From the NCBI RefSeq assembly GCF_028201475.1, contig NZ_CP116383.1:1364001-1428000 (forward strand): 64,000 nucleotides of DNA. The letters are read 5' to 3'. Shown piece by piece: positions 17,822 to 25,118 of the stretch. A program made the position numbers and the translations under genes. Source of the stretch: Vibrio sp. SCSIO 43137 (GTDB lineage Bacteria > Pseudomonadota > Gammaproteobacteria > Enterobacterales > Vibrionaceae). The notes under the pieces are model-generated. The model ran no database searches, was not told the DNA's origin, and was given only the letters and a program-made list of their open reading frames with translations. Numbering within the stretch: the stretch's first letter is position 1; the number at the start of each line of letters is the position of its first letter.

Positions 17822-19120
17822 ATGGTTAATTTTTCAAATACACTGGAAGGTATTGAAACGGCTTCAATAGAAGAGCTACGCGAGTTGCAGTTCAGACGTA
17901 TGAAGTGGACGCTGGAACATGCCTACAGAAACGCGCCAATGTACACCAGAAAGTTTGATGAGGCCGGTGTTCATCCGTCAGATTTTAAGTGTCTGGAAGA
18001 CATCAACAAGTTTCCGTACACCACTAAGCAGGATTTGCGTGACAACTATCCGTTCGGCACTTTTGCTGTGCCAATGCAAGATGTTGCCCGTGTTCACGCC
18101 TCTTCCGGTACCACGGGTAAACCTACCGTAGTTGGTTACACTCAGGGCGATATTGATACATGGTCAACCATCGTTGCTCGTTCTATCCGTGCAGCAGGCG
18201 GTAGCGCAAAGGATCTTATCCATATCTCTTACGGATACGGCCTGTTCACCGGTGGTCTGGGTGCCCACTATGGCGCTGAAAAGCTGGGTGCAACGGTTAT
18301 CCCTATGTCCGGCGGTCAGACAGAGAAACAGGTGCAGTTGATTAAAGACTTTGAGCCAACCATTATTATGGTGACGCCGTCTTACTGTCTGAACCTGCTT
18401 GATAAGCTGGAGAAAGAGTACCCGGATGGTGATGCATCAGGCTGTTCACTGAAGATTGGTATCTTTGGTGCTGAGCCTTGGTCGAACGAGATGCGTAAAG
18501 AGATTGAACAGCGTCTCGGCATTGTTGCCCTTGATATTTATGGCCTGTCTGAAGTGATGGGGCCGGGTGTGGCAATGGAGTGTGCGGAAACTCAGGACGG
18601 CCCGACCATCTGGGAAGATCACTTCTATCCGGAAGTTATCGACCCGAACACAGGCACAGTAATGCCGGATGGTGAACATGGTGAGCTGGTGTTTACCTCA
18701 CTGACTAAAGAGGCGATGCCGGTTATCCGTTACCGTACCCGCGACCTGACCCGTCTGCTACCGGGAACCGCAAGGCCAATGCGCCGTATGGACAAGATCA
18801 CCGGCCGCAGTGATGATATGCTGATTATCCGTGGTGTGAATGTGTTCCCGTCGCAAATTGAAGAGCAGATCCTCAAAATTGAGCAGCTTAGCCCTCACTA
18901 TCAGCTGGAAGTTATCCGTAAAGGTAACCTTGACCACCTGATGGTATTAGTGGAAGTGAAGGACAATATCTTCCTTGATCAAAATGTTCAGATTATCGGC
19001 CAGTTGCAGCATCAGATTAAATCTATGATTGGTATCTCTACCACCATAGAACTGCTGCCGATTGACGGTATTCCACGTTCGGAAGGTAAAGCCGTACGTG
19101 TAAGGGATCTACGCAAGTAG
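17822..19120 (+). CDS. paaK: PaaK, phenylacetate-CoA ligase
   Basis: First committed step: activates phenylacetate with ATP and CoA to phenylacetyl-CoA, the pathway inducer. The AMP-binding P-loop reads ASSGTTGKPTVVGY (about residues 91-104), then the DIYGLSEVMGPG motif (about 238) and the C-terminal hinge GRSDDMLIIRGVNVFPSQIE (about 327). 432 residues against 437 in E. coli. ATG 17822 is preceded by GAGGAGA. A terminator follows. Confidence 0.96.
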   Translation: MVNFSNTLEGIETASIEELRELQFRRMKWTLEHAYRNAPMYTRKFDEAGVHPSDFKCLEDINKFPYTTKQDLRDNYPFGTFAVPMQDVARVHASSGTTGKPTVVGYTQGDIDTWSTIVARSIRAAGGSAKDLIHISYGYGLFTGGLGAHYGAEKLGATVIPMSGGQTEKQVQLIKDFEPTIIMVTPSYCLNLLDKLEKEYPDGDASGCSLKIGIFGAEPWSNEMRKEIEQRLGIVALDIYGLSEVMGPGVAMECAETQDGPTIWEDHFYPEVIDPNTGTVMPDGEHGELVFTSLTKEAMPVIRYRTRDLTRLLPGTARPMRRMDKITGRSDDMLIIRGVNVFPSQIEEQILKIEQLSPHYQLEVIRKGNLDHLMVLVEVKDNIFLDQNVQIIGQLQHQIKSMIGISTTIELLPIDGIPRSEGKAVRVRDLRK

Positions 19121-19128
19121 TTGAATGT

Positions 19129-19160
19129 AATGCCTCCTTGGCGGGAGGCATTGTTTATTT
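19129..19160 (+). terminator. Terminator after paaK
   Basis: Stem AATGCCTCC (19129-19137) with GGAGGCATT (19144-19152), followed by GTTTATTTTT. It separates the catabolic operon from paaX. Confidence 0.8.
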
Positions 19161-19235
19161 TTAGTAGTTGACAATAAAAACCGAACTATCAATATTAACT
19201 GGTTGAATCAGTAGTTTGTTGTAACCGGAGTCGTC

Positions 19236-20159
19236 TTGAATAAAGAACTAGAGCAATTTTTTGACCAGATAAAGAGTCATCAGTCCATCAGTGGTACTTC
19301 GTTGATTATCTCTTTTTACGGTGACTATTTATGGACCTGCGGTGGCGGGATCTGGCTTGGTTCACTGATAAACCTGATGGATACATTAGGCTTTAATCAG
19401 AGGGTTGTCCGTTCTTCCGTATTCAGGCTGCATAAAGATGAGTGGCTTACCGTCTCCAAAGAGGGGCGTAAGAGTTACTACTATCTGGAGCCGGAAAGAT
19501 ACAACGAGATGCTCGGCGCCAACAAAAAAATTTATCACTCGCTGGAACATGAATGGAACAACCGCTGGAACCTGATCCACACCAATCTGGGGCCGACACA
19601 CAGCAACAAAGCGGAAGTACGTTTTATTCAGCACAAAGGTTTTGGCCTGTATGAGAAGGACTTCTTTATTCAGCCGGATCTTCAGCAGTTAACGCCGGAG
19701 ATAAAGCAGCAGATAGTAGCGAGAGTACCTTCTGCAAGGATATTCCAGCAGGCAGAGCTGTTTTCCAGTGACGGTGACACTTTACGGGAAATGGTCAGTC
19801 AGGCATGGGATCTGGAGCGTATAGAAGCCGAGTACCGCGATTTCTACACTCTGTTTGAACCTGTCAGTCAGGTACTGGAAAAGATGACCAGCAGCGATAT
19901 CAGTGAAGAAGAGGCCTTTAAATTGCGTCTGCTGGTGATTCACTTTTATCGCCGTATTATCGTCCGCGATCCCGATCTGCCTGTGGCACTGTTGCCGCAA
20001 GAGTGGCCGAGAAAACGGGCAGAACAAGTGGCGATTAATATTTATCACAAGGTTCATGCTAAGGCGATGGAATATCTGATGGCTCATGGCGAAACAGCAA
20101 ACGGAAAACTGCCAATGCCGTCACCTAACTACTACATTCGCTTTGGTGGTTTGAGTTAA
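19236..20159 (+). CDS. paaX: PaaX, phenylacetyl-CoA-responsive repressor
   Basis: GntR-like winged-helix repressor of the paa genes, released by phenylacetyl-CoA in E. coli. The N-terminal part (SGTSLIISFYGDYL, then VVRSSVFRLHKDEWLTVSKEGRKSYYYL) is the PaaX DNA-binding domain, and the C-terminal half retains LVIHFYRRIIVRDPDLPVALLP. 307 residues. The start is TTG at 19236 with CCGGAG 5 nt upstream; no better ATG exists before the conserved domain. It has its own promoter region after the paaK terminator and probably shares a transcript with paaY. Confidence 0.93.
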   Translation: MNKELEQFFDQIKSHQSISGTSLIISFYGDYLWTCGGGIWLGSLINLMDTLGFNQRVVRSSVFRLHKDEWLTVSKEGRKSYYYLEPERYNEMLGANKKIYHSLEHEWNNRWNLIHTNLGPTHSNKAEVRFIQHKGFGLYEKDFFIQPDLQQLTPEIKQQIVARVPSARIFQQAELFSSDGDTLREMVSQAWDLERIEAEYRDFYTLFEPVSQVLEKMTSSDISEEEAFKLRLLVIHFYRRIIVRDPDLPVALLPQEWPRKRAEQVAINIYHKVHAKAMEYLMAHGETANGKLPMPSPNYYIRFGGLS

Positions 20160-20249
20160 GTCAACAAGCAGGGACAAGTAGCCCCTGACAATAACAAGCT
20201 TCAGGGAAGGAGCTGGTTATTATCAGGAAGAAAATTCAAGGAAGGAACT

Positions 20250-20855
20250 ATGCCAGTCTACCGCTTTGCCAACGTCACACCTGTAATTCACCCCAGCGCT
20301 TACATCCACCCAAGTGCCGAAATCATCGGCGATGTGATTATTGAACAGAATGTCTATATCGGGCCTTTAGCCGTGCTAAGGGGTGATTTCGGCCGCCTGA
20401 TTATAAAAAGCGGCAGCAATGTTCAGGATAGCTGCGTTATGCACGGCTTCCCCGGTGAAGATACTGTACTGGAGAGAAACGTTCACGTCGGCCACGGCGC
20501 CATTGTGCACGGCTGTCATATTGAAGAGAACACTTTAATCGGTATGAATGCGGTGATTATGGATTTAGCCAGAATTGGCAAAGAGTCTATTGTCGGTGCC
20601 AACAGCTTTGTAAAAACCAAAAGCCAGTATGATGCGAGAAGCATGATTATCGGCAGCCCGGCAAGGGTGATCCGAAGCGTAAAAGACAACGAGTTGCAAT
20701 GGAAAGAGAATGGCACCTCTCTCTATCAGCGACTGGCACAACGCTGTCATAGCGAACTGGAACTAACAGAGCCGCTGCGCGAAGTTGAACCCGACCGCAA
20801 ACGGGTGTCATGGGATGTAACTCATGGCATTAAGGAGCCGGCTAAAGAAGTTTAA
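20250..20855 (+). CDS. paaY: PaaY, hexapeptide-repeat thioesterase
   Basis: Gamma-carbonic-anhydrase-like left-handed beta-helix protein of 201 residues. In E. coli it hydrolyses ring-hydroxylated CoA by-products of the pathway. Hexapeptide turns run from about residue 12 to 140 (for example HPSAEIIGDVIIEQNVYIGP and GHGAIVHGCHIEENTLIGMN), with His residues placed to bind a metal. It lies 90 nt after paaX, with GAAGGA before the start. It ends the paa region. Confidence 0.92.
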   Translation: MPVYRFANVTPVIHPSAYIHPSAEIIGDVIIEQNVYIGPLAVLRGDFGRLIIKSGSNVQDSCVMHGFPGEDTVLERNVHVGHGAIVHGCHIEENTLIGMNAVIMDLARIGKESIVGANSFVKTKSQYDARSMIIGSPARVIRSVKDNELQWKENGTSLYQRLAQRCHSELELTEPLREVEPDRKRVSWDVTHGIKEPAKEV

Positions 20856-20880
20856 AGATTTTTCCATTACCAGAATGGCG

Positions 20881-20919
20881 AAACCCCAGATGTTGGTAGC
20901 ATCTGGGGTTTCTAATTTT
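20881..20919. terminator. Bidirectional terminator between paaY and rplY
   Basis: Stem AACCCCAGATG (20882-20892) with CATCTGGGGTT (20900-20910), T-rich on the + side and A-rich on the other. It sits between converging genes. Confidence 0.85.
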
Positions 20920-20995
20920 TAGACTTTCCGGCTGGTAAGACCGTCAATCTTTATGCAAAAGGCTGGATTTATCCAACTAATTCCTTGGTAGGGAA

Positions 20996-21274
20996 TTAGA
21001 TGCGGATGAAGTCCATGTGCTCAACTTTTGGCTTGAACGCGTGACGTTGAACGTCTTGCGGCTTAACCTTAACTTCTGCGCCGTCGATCACTAGAGTGAT
21101 GCCTTCGTAGAATTCTGGCTTGTCCATTTGGTTGATCACGTCATCGTGGATAAGTGCAACAGAAACTGGTGCTGCTTCACCACCATAAACGATTGCTGGG
21201 AATTGACCAGCGTGACGTAGGCGGCGGCTCGCACCCTTACCTAGTTCAGTACGTACTACTGCTTCGAATTTCAT
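20996..21274 (-). CDS. rplY: Ribosomal protein L25
   Basis: 5S rRNA-binding protein of the large ribosomal subunit. The 92-residue product begins [20 protein letters not shown] and includes [10 protein letters not shown] and the C-terminal [20 protein letters not shown], all typical of the short gammaproteobacterial L25. ATG 21274 is chosen by family alignment; an upstream in-frame Met at 21337 would lie inside a structured leader RNA. In E. coli rplY directly follows radD, whereas here about 12 kb separates them. Confidence 0.96.
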   Translation of the reverse strand: MKFEAVVRTELGKGASRRLRHAGQFPAIVYGGEAAPVSVALIHDDVINQMDKPEFYEGITLVIDGAEVKVKPQDVQRHAFKPKVEHMDFIRI

Positions 21275-21385
21275 AGTATTTACTCTCAAATTAGTAAAAA
21301 AATAGTGTGATTGTCTACATAGCGACCTAGCTGACAATGCTTAATCGCTTACCGGAACAAGCTTGTTACCTGTAAGCGAGCGCGG
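21275..21385 (-). ncRNA. Putative L25 ribosomal-protein leader RNA
   Basis: The 5' untranslated stretch of rplY folds into two stems on the minus strand. TCGCTTAC pairs with GTAAGCGA (outer arms at 21379-21372 and 21352-21345) with a near-palindromic interior. TTGTC (21337-21333) pairs with GACAA (21315-21311). Autoregulatory leaders for L25 have been described in gammaproteobacteria. I match the arrangement, not a covariance model. Confidence 0.5.
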
Positions 21386-21596
21386 ATACTATCATTCTCT
21401 CTGTTTAAGAGCAATAGAATCAGCCTGATATAGGCTGAAAAACAGCGATTAATTTGCCTTACGCTTTTGCTGTTTTGTAAACGGGCTCAGGCAACACTTA
21501 ATTAACCAAGATGAACAGAAAATTAATGCCGGTTTCAGCGGGGGTTAACTGCGGCTGAATTAGTCTGTAACCATTGAACAGACAAAGGATATTAAA

Positions 21597-22325
21597 ATGA
21601 GCAAGCCAGTAAGTATAGTGATTATTACCTTAAACGAAGAGAAGAATATCGGCCGGCTATTGGGTGACCTGAGTGAGCAGACCAATCAGAACTTTGAGGT
21701 GGTTCTGGTGGACTCAAATAGTGAAGACCGAACCATTGAAGTAGCGGCTGAGTACAGCGACATTCTGCCTAAACTGACCATACATAAAATGAAGAAACGC
21801 GGTGCCAGCTTAGGGCGCAATCAGGGCGCATTAATCGCCAAGAACCAACGCCTGCTGTTTCTAGATGCCGATGTACGTCTGGATAGTGAATTTCTGGAGA
21901 AAGCTGATCACGAACTGGAGAAGAGCGGGCTGGAAGTAGCTGGTGTTTATATGAATGGCAAAGGGCTATCGCCACTACATCGCGCAGGGTACAGCCTGTT
22001 TAATGCCGGCTTCTTTGTTACCCAGTTTATCTTCCCGACCGCAGTAGGTGCTTGTATTTTCTCCTCCAAGCGAGTACACAAAGCCATAGGTGGATTTGAT
22101 GAGAAGATCTATCTATGTGAAGACTGTGACTACGTAAAACGTGCCAGCAAAACATGGCGTTTCCGCTTCCTGCCATTAAGCTTCCGCTTTGACTCCCGCA
22201 GGCTGGATCAGGACGGTATCTTTAAAACCGCATTTGTCTATCTACGCGCCAACCTACACCGTATTTTTATCGGTGAACTAAGAGACAGCCAGATAGAGTA
22301 CCGGTTTGGGCATTACAGTCAGTAA
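21597..22325 (+). CDS. Family 2 glycosyltransferase
   Basis: GT-A fold transferase of 242 residues. It shows the nucleotide-binding start SIVIITLNEEKNIGRLLGDL, the VDSNSEDRT segment at about residue 38 and the DxD-type LFLDADVRL at about 87. A hydrophobic stretch at about 125-150 may sit on the membrane. AAAGGA precedes the start and a strong terminator follows, so it is a single-gene unit. The sugar and acceptor are unknown; similar proteins act on cell-surface polymers. Confidence 0.85.
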   Translation: MSKPVSIVIITLNEEKNIGRLLGDLSEQTNQNFEVVLVDSNSEDRTIEVAAEYSDILPKLTIHKMKKRGASLGRNQGALIAKNQRLLFLDADVRLDSEFLEKADHELEKSGLEVAGVYMNGKGLSPLHRAGYSLFNAGFFVTQFIFPTAVGACIFSSKRVHKAIGGFDEKIYLCEDCDYVKRASKTWRFRFLPLSFRFDSRRLDQDGIFKTAFVYLRANLHRIFIGELRDSQIEYRFGHYSQ

Positions 22326-22346
22326 TCCTAAGTTGAGTAATGATGG

Positions 22347-22378
22347 AAAGCTTTTTACTTTCGGGTAAAAGGCTTTTT
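22347..22378 (+). terminator. Terminator after glycosyltransferase gene
   Basis: 12-bp stem AAAGCTTTTTAC (22347-22358) with GTAAAAGGCTTT (22365-22376), one G-U pair, then T. It marks the end of the syntenic unit before the variable stretch. Confidence 0.85.
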
Positions 22379-22624
22379 GGTCTTTGGGAAATGGTAATGC
22401 ATACCGGACTAGTTTAATAAGTGCAGAGTCTGGAGATGTCGTAGCTTGCAGAACAAAAAGCAGGGAGTAGTACAGAAAGGGTCTTTGGCTTGTTTTCTTG
22501 CGATGGTGGAATAAGAAATAAGGCTAATATGCTTTATTTTTTAGATGGTTATGGTAGGTTGATTGAAAATTAGGAAGGCGAAAAAACGAGCCTGCCGGTT
22601 ATTAAGAACGTTAAGAGGCAAACC
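22379..22624. other. Intergenic stretch before the cassette array
   Basis: Apart from the direct-repeat copy, I see no gene here. GTTAAGA at 22610-22616 fits most of the GTTRRRY core used by integron recombination and may mark the left boundary of the first cassette. No full attI or attC can be drawn around it. Confidence 0.35.
22392..22451 (+). repeat. Left copy of diverged direct repeat
   Basis: Begins TGGTAATGCATACCGG and ends CTTGCAG. The same order of bases recurs at 31078-31138 with scattered changes (GTGCAGAGTC against GTGCAGAATC in the middle). The two copies lie near the two edges of the variable stretch between rplY and the two-component genes. Confidence 0.6.
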
Positions 22625-23113
22625 ATGATTACGCAGCAAGTCACAGCAATTGCATTAAGGCTTTTTTCAATCTGGCTTTTAATTCAGCTCATCTTGAATT
22701 TACCAAGCTTTGTAATGCTATTCGCCAGCGTCGGGCAATATCAGCAACAAGAAATGCCTATGGGTGTTTATGCTGGCCTCATCGGAGCATTTATCCTAGT
22801 TGGCCTCATTGCCGTATTCTTAATTAACAAAGCAGCCAATTCTGTATTGAGTCGTGCTACGTCTGATTCTCAGGCAACGTTGAGTAGCGACTCTCAAAAA
22901 GTATTGTTCCAGCTAGCGGGCTTGTATTTTGTCGTTAACGCCCTAGCTTATTTACCTCGCTCATTATCATTTCTACCAAACACTATAGAAATATCATTAT
23001 CAAGCGTTCTTTGGCCTGCTGGTTTGGTGTTCCAATTGGCTGTTGGATTATGGCTTGCTAGTGCATCAACTTTCTGGCTCAATTTGTTTAAAACGCTGCG
23101 AGGCCGTGCCTAA
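22625..23113 (+). CDS. Cassette 1: four-helix membrane protein, unknown function
   Basis: 162-residue protein I do not recognise. Four hydrophobic segments lie at about residues 8-35, 47-68, 98-115 and 125-155, joined by a polar loop rich in Ser, Asp and Gln (about 70-92). The protein has no signal motif, enzyme motif or cysteine cluster. Its stop codon is 4 nt before the first clear attC site, the arrangement of an integron cassette. No strong ribosome binding site is visible. Confidence 0.7.
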   Translation: MITQQVTAIALRLFSIWLLIQLILNLPSFVMLFASVGQYQQQEMPMGVYAGLIGAFILVGLIAVFLINKAANSVLSRATSDSQATLSSDSQKVLFQLAGLYFVVNALAYLPRSLSFLPNTIEISLSSVLWPAGLVFQLAVGLWLASASTFWLNLFKTLRGRA

Positions 23114-23117
23114 TGCC

Positions 23118-23198
23118 TTATAACAAATCAATCAATGTTGACCCTACGGGGCTGGACCTCAGCACTGCGTGCTCCTGTCCTTTATTGAGGTGTTATAA
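23118..23198 (+). repeat. attC1, integron recombination site
   Basis: 81-bp imperfect palindrome immediately after the cassette 1 gene. Outer arms TTATAAC (23118-23124) and GTTATAA (23192-23198) are exact complements; next inward, TCAAT faces ATTGA. A central AGCAC/GTGCT hairpin and GGAC/GTCC arms complete the site. Cleavage would fall after the G at 23192. Confidence 0.8.
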
Positions 23199-23201
23199 CT
23201 C

Positions 23202-23576
23202 ATGGGAGATTACGTGTTAGTTTGGGATGAAACGGATGTATTGGCTGTGCTTGAGGCTGAGCCAGAAGTTGAGGTCGATGGAATTTGGCACAAATACACC
23301 GTAACCAAAGGAAGCATTACGCTCGCCCTAACCATTTATCAATATGATGGCGATGTCAGGATTGAGCTGTTTAGCGAAGAAAGTGAGCGCGCCTTATTCT
23401 CAATGCTGCTAATCGATTGTGCTGGCGTAGCAAGAAAATATGAGCGGTCTCAAGAATATCTAGAGTTCGCTCCGGCAAAGTGTTTTGGCTCGAACAGATA
23501 TGACGGGGAATCATCTATTCCTTATGGTGTCCGGGTTTCAGTTAAGCCAAGTGTAAATGTGTCATTGTATGGGTGA
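23202..23576 (+). CDS. Cassette 2: acidic soluble protein, unknown function
   Basis: 124-residue protein with no signal peptide or membrane segment, rich in Glu and Asp. I do not recognise the family. The ATG at 23202 lies 3 nt after the attC1 core and has no ribosome binding site. An in-frame GTG at 23214 has GGGAG (23204-23208) 5 nt upstream and could be the true start. The gene fills the whole space between attC1 and attC2, the compact layout of a cassette. Confidence 0.7.
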   Translation: MGDYVLVWDETDVLAVLEAEPEVEVDGIWHKYTVTKGSITLALTIYQYDGDVRIELFSEESERALFSMLLIDCAGVARKYERSQEYLEFAPAKCFGSNRYDGESSIPYGVRVSVKPSVNVSLYG

Positions 23577-23579
23577 AGA

Positions 23580-23639
23580 TATAATAAGTTTAGGTATGCG
23601 ACGGCTACTCCGCAGCCGCACATGCTAAAGGTGTTACGT
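23580..23639 (+). repeat. attC2, integron recombination site
   Basis: 60-bp site. The 3' core is GTTACGT (23633-23639); the 5' side reads TATAATAAG, so one arm base is mismatched. Inner arms TTTAG and CTAAA pair, then ATG/CAT, and CGGCT/AGCCG forms the apex. The exact complement of its 3' core, ACGTAAC, opens attC3. Confidence 0.7.
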
Positions 23640-23648
23640 GTATAAATT

Positions 23649-24044
23649 ATGAATCCGGTGCTACATGAATTAATAGTGTTATTTCTTTCTAGAGTTAAAG
23701 AAGCGGAAGAAATAATGAAAGCACACTTTGAAATCGAAGAACCACGGTACTTCAGGCAAGAAGGAATCAGCAGGACTGGGAATTTTGATACTTATTCCTA
23801 TGCATTTCACGGAATTGGGTGCTGCTTTAGTTTCCACAACCTTACCGTAGATTACGACTATGCAGTTGATGGCCGTATTGATGGCTTTGATTTGTGGAGG
23901 CTTTCTCGATTTGGGGAACAATTTGATGAGTTTAAACATTATATTAAATCAAAGAAGATTGATTCTGATTTTGAGCTCGCTAAAAGAAATGAAGATATAG
24001 TCAGGTTCGAACAGGGAAATCTGTATTATGTTGCAACCACGTAA
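23649..24044 (+). CDS. Cassette 3: small protein, possibly DUF6896-like
   Basis: 131-residue soluble protein. Features are an N-terminal helix (HELIVLFLSRVKEAEEIMKAHF), an aromatic middle with GIGCCFSFHNLTVDYDYAVDG and DGFDLWRLSRFG, and a charged C-terminus. The middle reminds me of the DUF6896 family, a group of unknown function seen in polymorphic-toxin and immunity contexts, but I cannot confirm that. It lies 9 nt after attC2 and its stop overlaps the left arm of attC3. Confidence 0.65.
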   Translation: MNPVLHELIVLFLSRVKEAEEIMKAHFEIEEPRYFRQEGISRTGNFDTYSYAFHGIGCCFSFHNLTVDYDYAVDGRIDGFDLWRLSRFGEQFDEFKHYIKSKKIDSDFELAKRNEDIVRFEQGNLYYVATT

Positions 24045-24097
24045 CAAGTCCAGTCAGAGGGACGCAGAAAACTGAACCCCGATTGGCAGGTATTATG
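24039..24097 (+). repeat. attC3, degenerate integron recombination site
   Basis: The left arm ACGTAAC (24039-24045) is a good core, but the right arm reads GTATTAT (24090-24096) instead of GTTRRRY. The internal TCCAGTC and GATTGGC regions are partly complementary. It may be inactive or a recombinant between two sites. Confidence 0.5.
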
Positions 24098-24114
24098 AGT
24101 CGGAGTGAGTCTGA

Positions 24115-24594
24115 ATGAGAAACTATCTGGTACTAATCATTTTGTGTATTAGTGGGTGCTCGTCAATCGTTACAAATGAGCTCTATGCAAGCAATGTGGC
24201 TAATAAATGTTTCGAGGTGGTTGAGCCATTCGATATATATATGAGGGAAGATTACGCCTCAAAAGAGTACATCGTTGGCACCGATGAGAGCTACATTCGT
24301 ATGTGGGGGACATTTCGTGAGAAAAAGAGTGTTGTTACCACTTTGCCCGTTGGGGCTGAATTAAAGGTTATACGAATTCAGAGCTTTTCTCGTGGCTCAA
24401 CTGGCCGTTGTTGGCGTGTATATGCAAAATCCGAAGAGAACTTTAGTGAAGAGTTTGAGCTTCCGGCATGCTGGTCACTAACTTCAAATCCGTGGGTTTC
24501 ACCTGATTCACCTTGGGATCTTAAACAAGGAGGTCTTAACTTAGAAATGAATACAAAATATTTAGAAATAAAACATGCGTGTAAAAACTCATAA
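24115..24594 (+). CDS. Cassette 4: predicted lipoprotein, unknown function
   Basis: 159-residue protein with a short signal peptide ending in a lipobox (LCISGC, Cys at residue 15), so it should be exported and lipid-anchored. Mature Cys residues at about 29, 99, 119 and 156 could form disulfides. I do not recognise the fold; the segment VTTLPVGAELKVIRIQSF resembles small beta-barrel/SH3-like proteins. GGAG lies 9 nt before the ATG. Its stop codon is inside the left arm of attC4. Confidence 0.7.
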   Translation: MRNYLVLIILCISGCSSIVTNELYASNVANKCFEVVEPFDIYMREDYASKEYIVGTDESYIRMWGTFREKKSVVTTLPVGAELKVIRIQSFSRGSTGRCWRVYAKSEENFSEEFELPACWSLTSNPWVSPDSPWDLKQGGLNLEMNTKYLEIKHACKNS

Positions 24595-24669
24595 TAAGTC
24601 AATCAATGTCGCCCCTTTGAGGTTGAACATCCGCACTACGTGCTCCGGCCTGTGCTGGCGGCGTTATGC
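24589..24669 (+). repeat. attC4, integron recombination site
   Basis: 81-bp site of the same length and design as attC1. Right core is GTTATGC (24663-24669), left arm TCATAAT (24589-24595). It shares TCAATCAATG and the apex GCACTRCGTGCTC with attC1, showing that these two sites belong to one family. Confidence 0.75.
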
Positions 24670-24684
24670 ACTAGGAGTAAGCTA

Positions 24685-24981
24685 ATGCAGATCATAAATA
24701 TCACTAAAAAATGGAAAGGTGGTAATGATGCCAATTTCCCTATCACTCTATCGGTTAAGCTAGAAGAAAAGAAAGTGTTTGATGTCACCGAAGGGTATGG
24801 TTGGGGATTGAATGGAGGCTCATTTACTCTGCGCGAGTTGTTTGTTCGTGGTATCGCTGATACTTTCGATAGAGAAGAGTCTAAGGAGATCTATAACTTC
24901 TTATATGAATCGTTTCGAAAAGAAGAAGATGATTTAGTTGTAGCGAAACAGCTCATTGAGAAATTTAGTAAAAATGAATAA
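24685..24981 (+). CDS. Cassette 5: small AT-rich protein, unknown function
   Basis: 98-residue soluble protein that I do not recognise. It begins with a beta-rich part (IINITKKWKGG, ITLSVKLEEKKVFDVTEGYGWG) and ends with two charged helices. ATG 24685 is selected because AGGAG (24673-24677) lies 7 nt upstream; an upstream in-frame Met at 24640 falls inside attC4. Codon use is more AT-rich than in the surrounding core genes. Confidence 0.7.
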   Translation: MQIINITKKWKGGNDANFPITLSVKLEEKKVFDVTEGYGWGLNGGSFTLRELFVRGIADTFDREESKEIYNFLYESFRKEEDDLVVAKQLIEKFSKNE

Positions 24982-25030
24982 CAAGGTGTAATTCATCCTA
25001 ACACTCTGGTGTTTTGCTATCTAACGAACA
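24976..25030 (+). repeat. Possible truncated attC5
   Basis: TGAATAAC at the stop codon of cassette 5 resembles the left arm of an attC, and AAGGTGTAATTC follows with the usual spacing. No GTTRRRY right arm can be found downstream, so the site appears truncated and marks the right edge of the array. Confidence 0.35.
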
Positions 25031-25118
25031 CTAATTCATCTGCTCAGAATGCTTATAGTGGTTTAGCAAGGTAAGCAAAAACTGGAAATTTCACTACCTG
25101 CTGGTAAAAGGCTAATTA

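Noticed and set aside
24991-25030. Repeat between CTGGTGTTTTGCTATCTA and the terminator near 28416
   Set aside because: Only about 18 bp with two mismatches; too short to call a shared element without a genome-wide count.
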